Source: Ceratopteris richardii (Eukaryota; Streptophyta; Polypodiopsida; Polypodiales; Pteridaceae). Taken from it: 64,000 nucleotides of DNA. Below, piece by piece: positions 23,201 to 30,691 of this stretch. Both the position numbers and the translations under genes were made by a program. Position 1 is the stretch's first letter. Every line of letters begins with the position of its first letter. Below the pieces are notes generated by a model, which was given only the letters and a program-made list of their open reading frames with translations, did no database searches and was not told where the DNA came from. The stretch covers positions 181,922,284 through 181,986,283 of the forward strand of contig CM035420.1 of NCBI GenBank assembly GCA_020310875.1, in the 5' to 3' direction.

Positions 23201-23516
23201 CCCTAATGTTAGACAGATATGGGTGCCCAAGGCTAGCTTACAAGCCCAAATTACTTCAACTACAGACACAAGGATGAAGCAGCTCTCACAAGCACTCTTG
23301 GCCAACAACTCAGGAAGTGACAAGATACCTACACCTCTCACTGTCCACACTCCCATCAACCCCAGGAATGTATGGAAATGGGTACCCACAAGGTCCCAAC
23401 CACATCACACACTCAGACCAAAGTCTTCACCTGTCCTTAGCTCTAAAAGCTACGACTCCTGTATCAAAGTGTGGAGAGTTAAACTGTGTACTAAACCCCC
23501 TGACCATCTTCTGTAA
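14268..23516 (+). CDS. gag-pol: A gag-pol polyprotein (3082 aa)
   Basis: One frame encodes the whole replication machinery. Residues 1-320 are an extension of unknown role. About 320-530 is the gag core. Zinc knuckles start at C556, C753 and C782, all spaced CX2CX3HX4C. About 830-1200 is a charged and Pro-rich linker. Retropepsin 1 has D-S-G-A at 1239 and I-L-G-R-P-F downstream. RT covers about 1690-1850 with Y-V-D-D at 1808-1811. RNase H begins near D1954. Two HHCC modules start at H2160 (Cys pair from 2198) and H2286 (Cys pair from 2324). The integrase core has D2356, D2418 and E2454 (DD35E). A second retropepsin-like domain has D-S-G-A at 2731 and L-G-Q-D-W. The tail (2920-3082) repeats W-V-P-K motifs. 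The start is the first ATG of the frame, at MNLRSGRHLG, and B begins the same way. Particles would assemble in the cytoplasm and integrate in the nucleus. Confidence 0.95.
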   Translation: MNLRSGRHLGRDRQSLRSSEASVNHTARSWAQQLSDYPARSETSDSEMSYHMERSVGSSGLAYLEKPEGPYKTQLEYIRTNRLGARIYEDGLRRSVVQIKNPDQTHGLDHPVVKFENGAYLDKEGTMYVVTTLPDRTDEVGNVIAETDMGDIEQGNLEREPRTPRGKSVLTRIMTPEWIPQDNKSIDLLLNRETDEAFWRYRTSQPQEGNTLTIYEFKDPDSPGQVTYLDTASERIFVVTEQGRHAYTWKGEFIFPQPRSNVSFGHQGTGTSHAHGAQRDRGRDKPEVSFANSLGRERTGTERNRVGTERHRTPWNHRDIDDFPLPRPREHPRTLRPTQLVKSMKNHFDGTGDPYDHVAEFRQVLKAEQVEDLFTQYNAFGLTLRNTALTWFQPLNEQHFRNIDQLLEAFIVEFSKSGIRHNTSSLIHSFKQTPQETVRLAGRRFRQYLERCPTPELPTPAKQVALFLDGLLSTKLRSYVYLKDPRTIEECVRMCIDIEDNLGEELELSKIYRDSDSSSKQTSGQSTSIEELAEKVAQKLGVSSKQIPRFAPVKRCYNCGGEHMASVCPIMAQPQANLSGQYCTIERRYTNHTAQDCPYNKQTVRQNYPQPYPQQGRYQNQYPSPPYNRPQQTYQPPYQGQQRPQPVLVQQPPTPTNVIPVKYASTEENLNRAIVPVTPLLSDSDPSDHSFDSAHIDSPQAYYMQSPKHNESYYYEDPSENNGEPEYSNVMYTNPNSRPQPRQVRPPFPRGPCFRCQGDHLIRDCPLPAPTQPQPVTIQGFCQDCGKEHLLRDCPKNPNNMPKITPINVVGLVVDSIGSVTSTTPVQVITRAQALQQHKGAGPEQSPEVSETESITKKRTRTWKESRERMKRQWAKKINELEESVRETKAKIIEITSHPHSHTLPPLPSPSPSNSPPSNTPLVTHPPPRVGSVLADPTPEGLDMMFKAYQARLQEGPTAANLDRSYPRADLEIERMKMCMKMVEQAQAILETSQKFNQTNAVKPDLHFQGLLERLEQLVNKSQVSLPPQAQPVVERGSSPQMVAYVPNSTDAGIPPSIQQYSPEFLREIQEEKWAKEKGDSPPIPEIDDLRDQFPQDIPSIYGDQAEQQEDERLDFESNSLQELPHFTGPWESESLQIRAPTILVRNEDSVIPRNTDVVKNTKVQCHLTVEELLKAKPELWNHVKDQVPELESNIPKVGSKQKVPEIPLDKIGDMSEGEEGNTYLPITYQGHTTKAIVDSGAGVAIATISLWKRWGKPTLRPTRMKLQMADGHFERPLGLLEGITLTTCGVEFEHTFAICDFEKNNVYEMILGRPFLRQLQIVQDWGTNSLYLQHLGVTTKVNLKDHTFRDVPPLQWNPIHKAKEDSISVHSGSSPEPSWLHEDTHLWMCKVAEEEEKRRKAREEGAPPGDRPIKDPAYTPMIFPDEEFEPHGWAEILATMDIAVNEEQWTPHCDEEGYDISVFMCRPLLEECDPSESMEEEESDDDLESIVMDTYFDSEEHYLENIGVLTQKEEEPLASIKTINSKKGSEGSQKKKKRKAVRQEEEESLFEVPENFKKYEVEDRKILVRMPKREAIIGEAYDNKEKTKKIVVTLEGNEERCTYIGDDLSAEEEAKLVALLREYRDVFAWHYRDLKGVDPEICSHTIPMTADAKPTKQKPYTYNDNYAAKIKEEIDRLIEAGFIYEIEHTEWVSPIVVVPKKNGKLRVCINLKKVNAATIRDSYPLPITEHLLERVAGKEVYSFLDGFSGYNQVAIAPEDQHKTAFATEWGIFAFRVMPFGLTNAPATFQRLMCHVFKEFLRKSLEVYVDDLCAHSQERRYHIPELRQIFNKCRDYRVCLNPEKCVFMVRQGKILGHIVSKNGISTDEDKVRAIAELPRPRNVKEVQAFMGHCGYYRRFIHMYAIIAKPLYGLLTNFEWNEECENSFNELKRRLCTAPILTTPDWSKPFHVHVDASNHAIGCVLAQPTGEGNLDLPIAYASRQLNAAERNYTTTEREGLGMIYAVKKFRHYLLANKFKFFTDHQALLYLVNKPCNTGRLVRWFLLLMEYDFEVVVRKGRTHLRADHLSRITSGEPPQGVSDELPDAYLFNLEVVPKWANKLVPVLTFGPANKNVKTSKEDVVKSLKYQILAGSMYKQDTEGVLACCVEEDEHASWLQQAHEGPLGNHYSKQRTLQNLKRLGVYWPSMDKEVQEWIQSCPECQERPPVEHATLYHMSLIPDWSAPLVEFMRTGTLTNQASIARKRSMEQEAQDYALVGDNLYRRGKDGYLRLCVHESDYLKVLETAHSGAAGGHFGSDRVIKTILFSGLWWPTLHMDAHTYVKSCDTCQRAQYPTRKDEMPLRPMMGGRAFSKWGIDFVGPINPPARNSHAEYIIVATDYLTKWVEVKATARNDAHTTAKFLFENVFTRYGLPIELVSDRGTHFLNEVIENLLQEFLVIHKKSAPYHPQANGQAESTNKILCNVLTKLVNNKRSDWDKQLHHAVWAYRVAYKTVLNATPFQMVFGQNAVLPLDFLIPALRVAQEHEWNGHELSSRIFDLERLGETRLRAAAGIYAAKKRQKAYFDAHVKDKGLKAGDLVLVYTLKQHARKLEKRGCGPMIINRISTSGAVQLATLEGDVLPNYISGCRVKLYQEPLTEEMLSRLNIAKQRKEEEKRIREEAQAEALERIKRMKLRRQGRDQPMTNTEESPGYPMAMCEALGGHTHKIVDRRPFVTLEIGQKDSTTSVRALIDSGAATSAVRLSYCQQLQLKVKPIEAYLIGLGGVETPCMGEVDLPLYIREVLMPVKVLVCEDEDLTEPLILGQDWIYDHAVNLNLRSGLLQAWVGQSRLTIELENQALKPIEQATTPGPSRSPREDNHVVLVQTSMVQRNVNLTEGSGAKKEFLIDPKKILNERTEHHSIRRRPLIKRKERQPAQHGASRGVKQIWIRKDGRPTAPIADSQGDKTRASQSRIKAKKPPRITPRHTISIWVPKRSMKAIPNVRQIWVPKASLQAQITSTTDTRMKQLSQALLANNSGSDKIPTPLTVHTPINPRNVWKWVPTRSQPHHTLRPKSSPVLSSKSYDSCIKVWRVKLCTKPPDHLL

Positions 23517-23746
23517 ATCCGTCCACACTAACACAGAAGCATTTCGAGTCCATTGCATAACCAAAGTACGCATCTAGGATGACACTGACCTTTAATCACC
23601 ACTCACACATATCATAAACACCTCACCACTAACTACTGACCTCCGGGATTGTCATGTTAGTATTGTGAAGGGAACACCATTACATCTTGTTTCCTATGCA
23701 ACACTAATGTGCCTTTCGTCTTCCAACAGATAAGCGACCTACTCTC
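23517..23746 (+). promoter_or_regulatory. Gap between the two A frames, with a splice-acceptor-like site
   Basis: The 230-bp gap contains no gene. At 23711-23729 the pyrimidine-rich GCCTTTCGTCTTCCAACAG ends 17 bases before the ATG of the second frame. Element B has a similar pyrimidine run ending in CAG upstream of the same ATG (minus strand, 38152-38134). A spliced subgenomic mRNA for the 3' frame is one explanation, as has been described for 3' frames of some plant gypsy elements. This is inference. Confidence 0.4.
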
Positions 23747-26700
23747 ATGGCAACCGAGGCAGGCACAAGCTCTCAGGCAGGATCTGGTGCCCCCATCAAC
23801 TGGGATGCCATGCCAGTGGAAGCTCCACCAACGGCTAGACCTGAAGAATTCTTGAATGTGCGAAGAATCCCTATTCCAGATCCACCCAGTGGACTAACCG
23901 AAAGAGTGAAAGGGCACTCCCATTGGTTCAATGAAATGCCAGGGGATTTGGGAGACGCGGACCACATCTGGGAGTCCAAGATGGAGTGTGGAGGGGTTTG
24001 GTGGACCTTCCAATTCTTTTCAAGAGAATTTGAGGCCTTACAAAATGCAGCTCCCCTTCAAGAGATCTGGCGAAAGGCAGGACTGCAAACCTACTTCAGT
24101 GCAGCTCTACCAAAACCTGACTTCCTCAGGTGTTACTACTTGATTGCCACGATGAAACCTACCGGGGATAAAGATCATTCAGGCACATTCTGGGTGCCCT
24201 CCTTATCTAATCTGGAGGAGATGAGGAAGTTTGAACTAAATGTAACATTAATCAGGGAAGCCCTTCAAATGTATGGCACTCATGTGCCTTCAGATCGCGA
24301 CCCCCTGATACCAGAATCAATGAAGAGCAATAGAGTCAAGAAGCTCAAAGACATGTGCGCCCTCACCCCTAACATCGCCATACCCCTGCGGATGTGCCTC
24401 CAGCACTTCGCATTTCCAGCTCAAGACCGTTTCACTCAGCCCCACAAGAAGATATGGTACGGACTGTATTTAGCAGAGACCGCAAGCTTGCCCATCAAGA
24501 TGCCAGTATGGATCTTAGATCAGGTATATGAGGCAGGCAAGCGGGGGGTGAGGAAGCCCACTCTACATGGTTGTTGTGCGTTGACTAGAATCATCTACAG
24601 ATGTCTGGCGTATGATGTGCCAGTTGCTCGAGCCCTAAAGTATGCACATCTAGAATTGTTTAAAGGGCGAAAGTCAGGGAGTCAGCCTGCAAAAAGAATG
24701 CGTGGATCCCTTTCACAAGTCCTGATCCCTCCAGCAACCACTACCGAAGTCTCCCCTAGAGAGGAAGCCCCGGTGGCACCAATCACAATCCATCTCCAGG
24801 AGTCTCAACCAAGAGAGGTGGTACAGCCCACTCCCTCTGCCCCTCTGCTACCTACCGATGCAGAATTCGCAGCGATGGCCACTTTCACCGAAGACCAAAA
24901 TTTTGATTTTGAAACATTTCTGCAGACGGCTCATCTATCAGACAGTGAAGGTTGCCCTGACAATATCGATCCGGGGACATCAACCCAAAGAGAACAGGCA
25001 CGAGGTGAGATAAGCAGCGTACAGGAGCGAGGAGTGACGCAACCTCCTCAAAGTCCAAACACACAAGCTCAGGAGCAGGCACCAAGGAATAACCCAGAAG
25101 AGAGTGAAGACGAAACCCCTGCCTATACGGCACAGCTCAAACGATTATACCAGACAATCAAGCAGGTACAAAGACGCCATAAAATGTCAGAAGAAGCAAA
25201 TAGGGCCCTAGTAAACCAGATGTTACAGTCAGAGCATATCGACCCCCATTTTGTAGAATCGCTAAATCTTTTGGCAGACACCTGTGGCATCAGTGAAGCA
25301 TTGAGAACCTTGGTCTATCAAGAGAATCCTGCTTATGATCAAAGAAGAATTGATACGCGGCCGCGACAAGGAAAGATGATTCAGATGGAAGTATCTACCG
25401 CGCTAGCTACGTCCACATCAGAAGATGTTCACATGATTAGCCCTAGGCACAATGATGAACTGGAGGAAGTTACGCATGCCCCATCCCCCCCATCATCTCC
25501 TATCCCACCCTCAGAGCCTCTCTCCACTTATCTTTCTACACAACCATTCTCCTCCTATAGTGAGACCATTGTACACACCCCCGTTTCTACTCTCCTTCCT
25601 TCACCCTCATCCATCTCTGTCACTCAGATTTTTGAACCCCAACTAGGTCACCCTTCCTTCCTCCATGCCTTTGGACAACCATCTGTCACGAGTCAAACTC
25701 TTTCCCTTCCCTTACCCTCCACCCTTCCATTTCCTCCCTCCCAAACTATACCTACTCCATCCCTTGTAACTGCCTCGGGCACCACACTAATCACCCAACC
25801 CTCCTTGTGGACCCAATTTGTAAACATTCTTCGACAGGTTGAGGAACATAAGAAAAAGTCCCTTCCCCAAAGTCACTTCCCCACATTCACAGCCACCACC
25901 ATCACACCACCCACCATCCCGGTGTTCACATTTCACGAATCACACTCACTCATGTCCGATCCCATGGACATCTCACCATCCGCTGGATCACCCACCACCA
26001 CTGTTCCCACAACACCATCACAGGTTATTACACTCACATCACCACTTCCACACACAGTAGGCACGACATCCACTTTTCCCACTCCCACTTCCCAACCCCC
26101 TGCATCTTCCACCTCATTTAGTCTTGCACTTGACACGATGCTTGAAGCTGCCACTCAGCTTAAGCAAGAATATACATTATTGGAAGAAAATAACAAAGGG
26201 CTTTGCACCCTCACAGCAACACTCCAAGAGCGTGTCAATGCCTTGGAGTTCATTCATACGGAGTCACAAAGCAAGATATTCGCCCTCGAACAGGTAAATG
26301 CGCAACTCAAAGCGGAGCATATGGAAGAGAGCAAAGCCATGGAGGAACAGCTTCGCGATCAAATGGGCCGCAATGCACGGCTTCAACGAAACATGGCTTT
26401 GCTACGACGACATCTGGCAGCAGCGCAAGAAGAGAATAGACGGCTTCAACAACAAAACCAAGAAAACCTCGAGGCTGCCATGGAGAACACCCCGGGAGCA
26501 CCCATAGACCCGGTCAAATTTCAAGCGGTCCCCTCAGAAAGCATACAACAAATATTGGAAACGTATGCCAATCTATTAGAAGCACATGATCAGCTGGCCG
26601 ATCAGCTAAAGGACTTACAGAGACCCCAAGAGTCTACACCACACCGACAGGAACATAAAGAAATGACAGACGCTACTACTTCAACCGAACCTGAACATTC

Positions 26701-27973
26701 AACGCCCAACGACGTGCTGGACTTACGGCAGCAGATCGCAGAATTAAAACTGAAGTTGATGCAGTACGAACGACCCCCTTCCCCACCAGAGCAACCGTCA
26801 GAAGAAGAAGCTGTTACCATCCCAGTGGAGGAAGCATTCGACGACGACTACGAGCCTCAACCACTTCCAGGAGGACGCGTAACAGAAGAAGGTCAAGATA
26901 CCTATGAGGAACCCCCATCGGCATGGATGAAACAAGTAGAGGAGATGGGGAAAACTCATCAGGAGCGGATATCCACTCAGATGCTGGCAATGACGGCCAT
27001 TGAGGACACCATCCTTCACTCAGAATACTTCAGGCACCTCGCTCCTAGACGCCTGATCACTAGTTCAGAACTGCAATACAAGCCCTATTTTGTATTGTTG
27101 GCTGACTACAATGCAGAAATCAAACGAGTCACCAACAAGTGCCCAACATTTGCCACACAGTTCGAACCAGAAGACATACCAGAAGCGGCACGAAAAGGGG
27201 CCATATTCCAACCAACGTGGAGGCAAAAGTTACTCGAAACTTACCCAGAAATGCTTCGAACATGGGATCATGCTCCCATGCATTTGAAGTACAATCCGTG
27301 TTTTGGGCCAGTGCAAAGACGCAGATCATGGAAAGCTTTTGCCATCAAGGTTCAGAATAACGCAAACTGTAAAGAATGGCTCAACTACCCCGCTATCGCC
27401 CCCCCAACCGGTACTCCTACAGTGTCATACATGATTGCAACCATCAGACATTGGATACCACGCCTCCACCCTATGCCAGATGTCGCTGCACAGATGATGC
27501 TCAAGATCCTCGACATGATGCAGGTCGTACTCAAAACTTTTCGCAATGTATGCCGTATTCAACCTCCTATTCCAGGGTTTATCAATGGTAACTACGACCT
27601 GCTATATGATATGAGCACAACCCCGAGCATACGAGTGGCTTACGCATGGCATGCACGCATAAGATATCTCCCTGCCTGCTACAAGCAAACATTTGACGAC
27701 ATGTTCACCACGGGGTTTTGGGAAGCACATTCAGAGGTATTTGCGCCACGGCCTACGCATCTACTCCATCTCTTTGCATGTGAGCAAACGATGCACTCCG
27801 AGCTTTACACGATGCCACAACCTGACATACCTGGTACAGTTGATTGGGAGGCCTTGCAACGAGATCTAATCAGAGGTTTAAAAATCAAAGAACACGAAGT
27901 GGCAACCGACCTTCTGCAAAAATACATTGATCAAACGGCGGAAAAGAGGTCTGTCAGAGGCGACAGACCCTAG
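23747..27973 (+). CDS. A second frame: 1408-aa protein of unknown function
   Basis: Not recognised. Residues 1-330 form a compact region rich in Trp, Tyr and Cys (M-E-C-G-G-V-W-W-T-F-Q-F-F-S-R-E-F) and end in a basic segment. About 330-790 is acidic and then Pro/Ser/Thr-rich. About 794-915 is a long Gln/Glu/Leu coiled coil (L-R-R-H-L-A-A-A-Q-E-E-N-R-R-L), with a second short helix near 985-1010. About 1080-1400 is another folded-looking region with many aromatic residues (Y-K-P-Y-F-V-L-L-A-D-Y). There is no signal peptide and no membrane helix, so it does not look like an envelope protein. B encodes a clear homologue in the same place. The N-terminal part recalls, weakly, the plant transposon protein regions found in 3' or extra frames of Athila-type elements. 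It could be a structural, RNA-binding or nuclear-entry protein, but there is no direct evidence for any of these. Confidence 0.85.
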   Translation: MATEAGTSSQAGSGAPINWDAMPVEAPPTARPEEFLNVRRIPIPDPPSGLTERVKGHSHWFNEMPGDLGDADHIWESKMECGGVWWTFQFFSREFEALQNAAPLQEIWRKAGLQTYFSAALPKPDFLRCYYLIATMKPTGDKDHSGTFWVPSLSNLEEMRKFELNVTLIREALQMYGTHVPSDRDPLIPESMKSNRVKKLKDMCALTPNIAIPLRMCLQHFAFPAQDRFTQPHKKIWYGLYLAETASLPIKMPVWILDQVYEAGKRGVRKPTLHGCCALTRIIYRCLAYDVPVARALKYAHLELFKGRKSGSQPAKRMRGSLSQVLIPPATTTEVSPREEAPVAPITIHLQESQPREVVQPTPSAPLLPTDAEFAAMATFTEDQNFDFETFLQTAHLSDSEGCPDNIDPGTSTQREQARGEISSVQERGVTQPPQSPNTQAQEQAPRNNPEESEDETPAYTAQLKRLYQTIKQVQRRHKMSEEANRALVNQMLQSEHIDPHFVESLNLLADTCGISEALRTLVYQENPAYDQRRIDTRPRQGKMIQMEVSTALATSTSEDVHMISPRHNDELEEVTHAPSPPSSPIPPSEPLSTYLSTQPFSSYSETIVHTPVSTLLPSPSSISVTQIFEPQLGHPSFLHAFGQPSVTSQTLSLPLPSTLPFPPSQTIPTPSLVTASGTTLITQPSLWTQFVNILRQVEEHKKKSLPQSHFPTFTATTITPPTIPVFTFHESHSLMSDPMDISPSAGSPTTTVPTTPSQVITLTSPLPHTVGTTSTFPTPTSQPPASSTSFSLALDTMLEAATQLKQEYTLLEENNKGLCTLTATLQERVNALEFIHTESQSKIFALEQVNAQLKAEHMEESKAMEEQLRDQMGRNARLQRNMALLRRHLAAAQEENRRLQQQNQENLEAAMENTPGAPIDPVKFQAVPSESIQQILETYANLLEAHDQLADQLKDLQRPQESTPHRQEHKEMTDATTSTEPEHSTPNDVLDLRQQIAELKLKLMQYERPPSPPEQPSEEEAVTIPVEEAFDDDYEPQPLPGGRVTEEGQDTYEEPPSAWMKQVEEMGKTHQERISTQMLAMTAIEDTILHSEYFRHLAPRRLITSSELQYKPYFVLLADYNAEIKRVTNKCPTFATQFEPEDIPEAARKGAIFQPTWRQKLLETYPEMLRTWDHAPMHLKYNPCFGPVQRRRSWKAFAIKVQNNANCKEWLNYPAIAPPTGTPTVSYMIATIRHWIPRLHPMPDVAAQMMLKILDMMQVVLKTFRNVCRIQPPIPGFINGNYDLLYDMSTTPSIRVAYAWHARIRYLPACYKQTFDDMFTTGFWEAHSEVFAPRPTHLLHLFACEQTMHSELYTMPQPDIPGTVDWEALQRDLIRGLKIKEHEVATDLLQKYIDQTAEKRSVRGDRP

Positions 27974-27984
27974 GGGGGGGAGAG
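27972..27984 (+). other. Polypurine tract of A
   Basis: AGGGGGGGGAGAG directly before the 3' LTR is the expected primer for plus-strand DNA synthesis. Element B has the same type of tract on the minus strand at 33917-33907. Confidence 0.9.
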
Positions 27985-28564
27985 TGTTGACAGGATGCGG
28001 GAAGAAGCAAGTATGGACACACATGCAGATCTAGCACTGAGGCTACCCTTCATTTTTTTTCAAAAACCCCAACATCATTCTAAAGTGATTCTCATCACTA
28101 CAAACCCTTGTAAATATCATTTCACCTTTTTGTAGCTCCATTTTGTACAAGCCGAGGAGTCCTCGAGCTTGGGGAGCCTTAGATGTAGTTGCCTGCCAAT
28201 TTTCATAATTTTTAGCTCTCGTTTGGGCCCTCAAATAAGCCCCGGAACCTAATTTTTAACTAGGCCGGACACTAAGTCTGAACAGGGCCGAAGCTAGTCA
28301 AAAACTATAAATAGAGCTAGAGAGCTCATTTTTGGACTAGCTTCTGGTAGATTGAGCTTGTATGAGAACTTTCTTGCAATAGAAGTGATTCCATTGTCTT
28401 ACTCTCTTTGTTCTTACGGTGTGTGCGCGTGTGTGTGTATGTGTGTGCATGCTTGTGTGCTTCTCACTCACGCACTTGTGCTTCCACTTGCTCGTGGTCT
28501 TCATACCATCCTCATGTCTTCCCGGATTGACATTAAAGGAGGTGCTACTCATCACTGAGCTACA
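27985..28564 (+). repeat. 3' LTR of A (580 bp)
   Basis: Same length as the 5' LTR, with one base different. A TATA box is at 28306-28313. It is followed by AGCGG, the second copy of the target duplication. Confidence 0.97.
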
Positions 28565-28569
28565 AGCGG
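28565..28569. repeat. Target duplication of A, right (AGCGG)
   Basis: Second copy of the five-base duplication. The sequence beyond it belongs to element D. Confidence 0.93.
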
Positions 28570-29333
28570 CAACAACCTATAGGGAGGAACAACAAGGACT
28601 CAAAGATAGAGATGAGGAAAAGAAGGCGGGATGGACTGACCAAGCAGACATTGAAGGAGCTTATGAGAGGGTGAATACTTTGCTAAAAGATCAACCAACA
28701 AGTCCTCAGGAAGACACACAAGAGGTGAACATTGAGGAAATCTTGAGAGGTATTCATCAAAAAACTAGTTTGTACCAACTCATAAAGATGGATTCAAAAG
28801 TAAGAAGTGATTTGTTGAAGATTATACACTCTGCATGCTTGTGCCCACCTCCTAGCATAGATGGTTTTATGGTTGACTTTCCCCCTGCACCCCTGGCTGA
28901 CTATCAGAGCTCAAGATTATTTGTTTTTATAAAGGATGAAGCTCTCACAGGTGTTATCATAGATGGAGGTTCCGGCATCAATTTGATGCCAGATTTCACC
29001 ATGAAGAAACTAAAATTGAATCCCATGAAGGCAGCACCCTTCACAGTTACATTAGCAGATCAACGTCGGGTTACACCACTTGGTATTGTTGAAAAGGTAC
29101 TTATGATAGTGCAGGGTTGTCACTTTGTTCTAGACTTTGTTGTTATTTCCCTGCCACAGGAGACCTCATATCCTCTACTCTTGGGAAGGCCTTGGTTAAG
29201 GCAAGCAAAGGCTCTACAGGATTGGGGAAAGAACAAGTTATGGATTTCCACATGTACTAACAATCAATTACAGATACATTTGGAAGAAGGATCAGACATC
29301 AACAAGGCTACTGGGTATTCAATGGAGACTTAG
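28570..29333 (+). pseudogene. D retropepsin-like region
   Basis: This region of D lies downstream of the inserted element A. The frame is open from within the A LTR, but only the part after the target duplication belongs to D. About 28900-29260 encodes a gypsy-type retropepsin-like domain. I-I-D-G-G-S-G-I-N-L-M occupies the active-site position, with L-L-G-R-P-W-L and D-W-G-K-N-K downstream, as in many plant gypsy proteases. The region before it is charged and not assigned. A few bases after its end another frame begins, and no RT follows. In an active D element this domain would mature Gag. Confidence 0.75.
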
Positions 29334-29336
29334 GTA

Positions 29337-30563
29337 ATGCCTTCTGAAGATGATACCCTATTAAATTGGATGATGGGGAGTGCAGAATGCTGCACAGTGG
29401 AGATATGTGAAGTAAATGAGGATTTTATAGAAGCAGCACAAGGAGGCCAGAAAGAGGAAAAAATTGATGTTTTTCACTTGAACAGTATGGGAAAGAGTAA
29501 GATATGTGACCACAAAAAATTAGAGGAAGCGGCAAAAATTTGGCACCATGAGGCCCAAATCAGGCGCCTCACTCATATGGGGCACCAGGAAGCCCAAGTT
29601 GGGCACCTAGCTGGTGGTGGCCCAAGTGGGCGACATGAGGCCCAAGATGGGCACCTAGCTGGTGGTGGCCCAAGTGGGCGACATGAGGCCCAAGATGGGC
29701 ACCTAGCTGGAGGTGGCCCAAGTGGGCGACATGAGGCCCAACTTGTGCACTTAGCCAAGAGTGGCCAAAATGGGCCAATCCTTCTTCTGGAACTCACTTC
29801 TTCTCTTAAGCGAGGTAGTCGAGCTTATCTTTTGCAGGCACCTCCCGAAGGACCGAAACCTCTAATTGGGCCACTAGACCCGGATAGTCAAAATTTGACA
29901 ATCGGCGCCACTACAATGATATGTAAGGAGAAGACAGGTAAACATGAAAAATTGGATGATTTTATGCTTGCAGGACCAGAAAGTGACAAAGTTGTGCCTG
30001 CATCTGAGGAGGCTAATTTTGACCTTCAAGAACTACCATTTTCAAATATACCTTTAGGATGGATCAAGGAACAGATTGTGGATCATAAATTGAACTCCGC
30101 TCCTGCATACAGTGGGGATGAATTTTCAAGTGAGTCCAATTCTAAAAAGTTTGTTCAAGTAGTAAATCTTGGAGATGAACAAAACCCTCAAATAGTTCAC
30201 TTGGCACCATTCGAATTTATTATCAAGAAGGAAATTGGAGCTAGAACCATTGGAATTGAGCCTCCCATTAGAAGACTTGTGGCATTGGAAGAATATAGGG
30301 AAGCAGCCATGAGGAAACTGCAGGTAAAGCAAGAGGAACACAAAAGGTTGCATGACAGGTATCTAAGGACTAATGATGTACAGGAAGGATCTTTGGTCTT
30401 GGTGCATCAGATCCCGCCAGCATCCACCAAATTGGCACCTAAATGGATAGGGCCCTACAAGGTGATAAAGGTATTACCACAAGGAGCAGTTGATTTAGAG
30501 GACTTGCAGGGTGAAAGGATGCCCCTGATCAACATCTCCAGGGTAAAGAGTTATTTGAATTAA
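29337..30563 (+). pseudogene. D tail frame: repeats plus integrase C-terminal-like module
   Basis: The first 65 residues are unassigned and acidic. Residues about 85-148 are four copies of a 16-residue repeat, EAQDGHLAGGGPSGRH. After an unassigned acidic stretch, the last 95 residues (Y-R-E-A-A-M-R-K-L-Q to S-R-V-K-S-Y-L-N) resemble the C-terminal end of a gypsy integrase, with the G-P-Y motif in K-W-I-G-P-Y-K-V-I-K. No HHCC module and no DDE core are present. The module may be a remnant of an ancestral pol kept because it overlaps sequences needed for replication near the 3' end. That is inference. Confidence 0.7.
29589..29780 (+). repeat. 48-bp tandem repeats in D
   Basis: Four units of 48 bp: three nearly identical and the last divergent. 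Each unit contains CCCAAGTGGGCGACATGAGG or a close variant. The 13-base core CCCAAGTGGGCGA also occurs in the D LTR near 9060 and 9123. Confidence 0.9.
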
Positions 30564-30691
30564 TGCAAGCAGATGGAAATCACTCGCTGTACATACCATA
30601 GTTCTTTTCATTTTCTGCAGTTCATTTTGAAGGAATAAGCGAATAAAGGAATTGTTGCACCGGGACGGTGCAAAGTCTTGATGTGGGGGTC
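30564..30691 (+). other. 3' untranslated end of D with candidate polypurine tract
   Basis: Short non-coding stretch ending ATGTGGGGGTC against the 3' LTR. The G-run at 30683-30690 is the likely plus-strand primer, although it is shorter than that of A. Confidence 0.5.

Larger units (their letters stand above)
11835..28564 (+). mobile_element. Element A: large Ty3/gypsy element, looks whole
   Basis: 16,730 bp, with 580-bp LTRs that differ at one base, target duplication AGCGG, a tRNA-Asp-type primer site, a 1.8-kb leader, one gag-pol frame of 3082 codons, a second frame of 1408 codons and a G-rich polypurine tract. Gag and pol share one frame and I see no chromodomain. The combination of two retropepsin-like domains, two HHCC modules and a long 3' frame sets the family apart from ordinary gypsy elements. 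The near-identical LTRs point to a recent insertion. With a rate of 1.3e-8 per site per year, one change in 580 is under 0.1 million years; with a slow gymnosperm-like rate near 2e-9 it is about 0.4 million years. A sits inside the gag of element D. Confidence 0.96.

Noticed and set aside
23747-27973. Envelope-like gene
   Set aside because: No signal peptide, no membrane-spanning segment and no furin-like site are visible. Its 3' position alone is not enough.
28419-28569. Upstream part of the open frame before the D protease region
   Set aside because: It lies in the A LTR and target duplication, so it is not part of a D protein.
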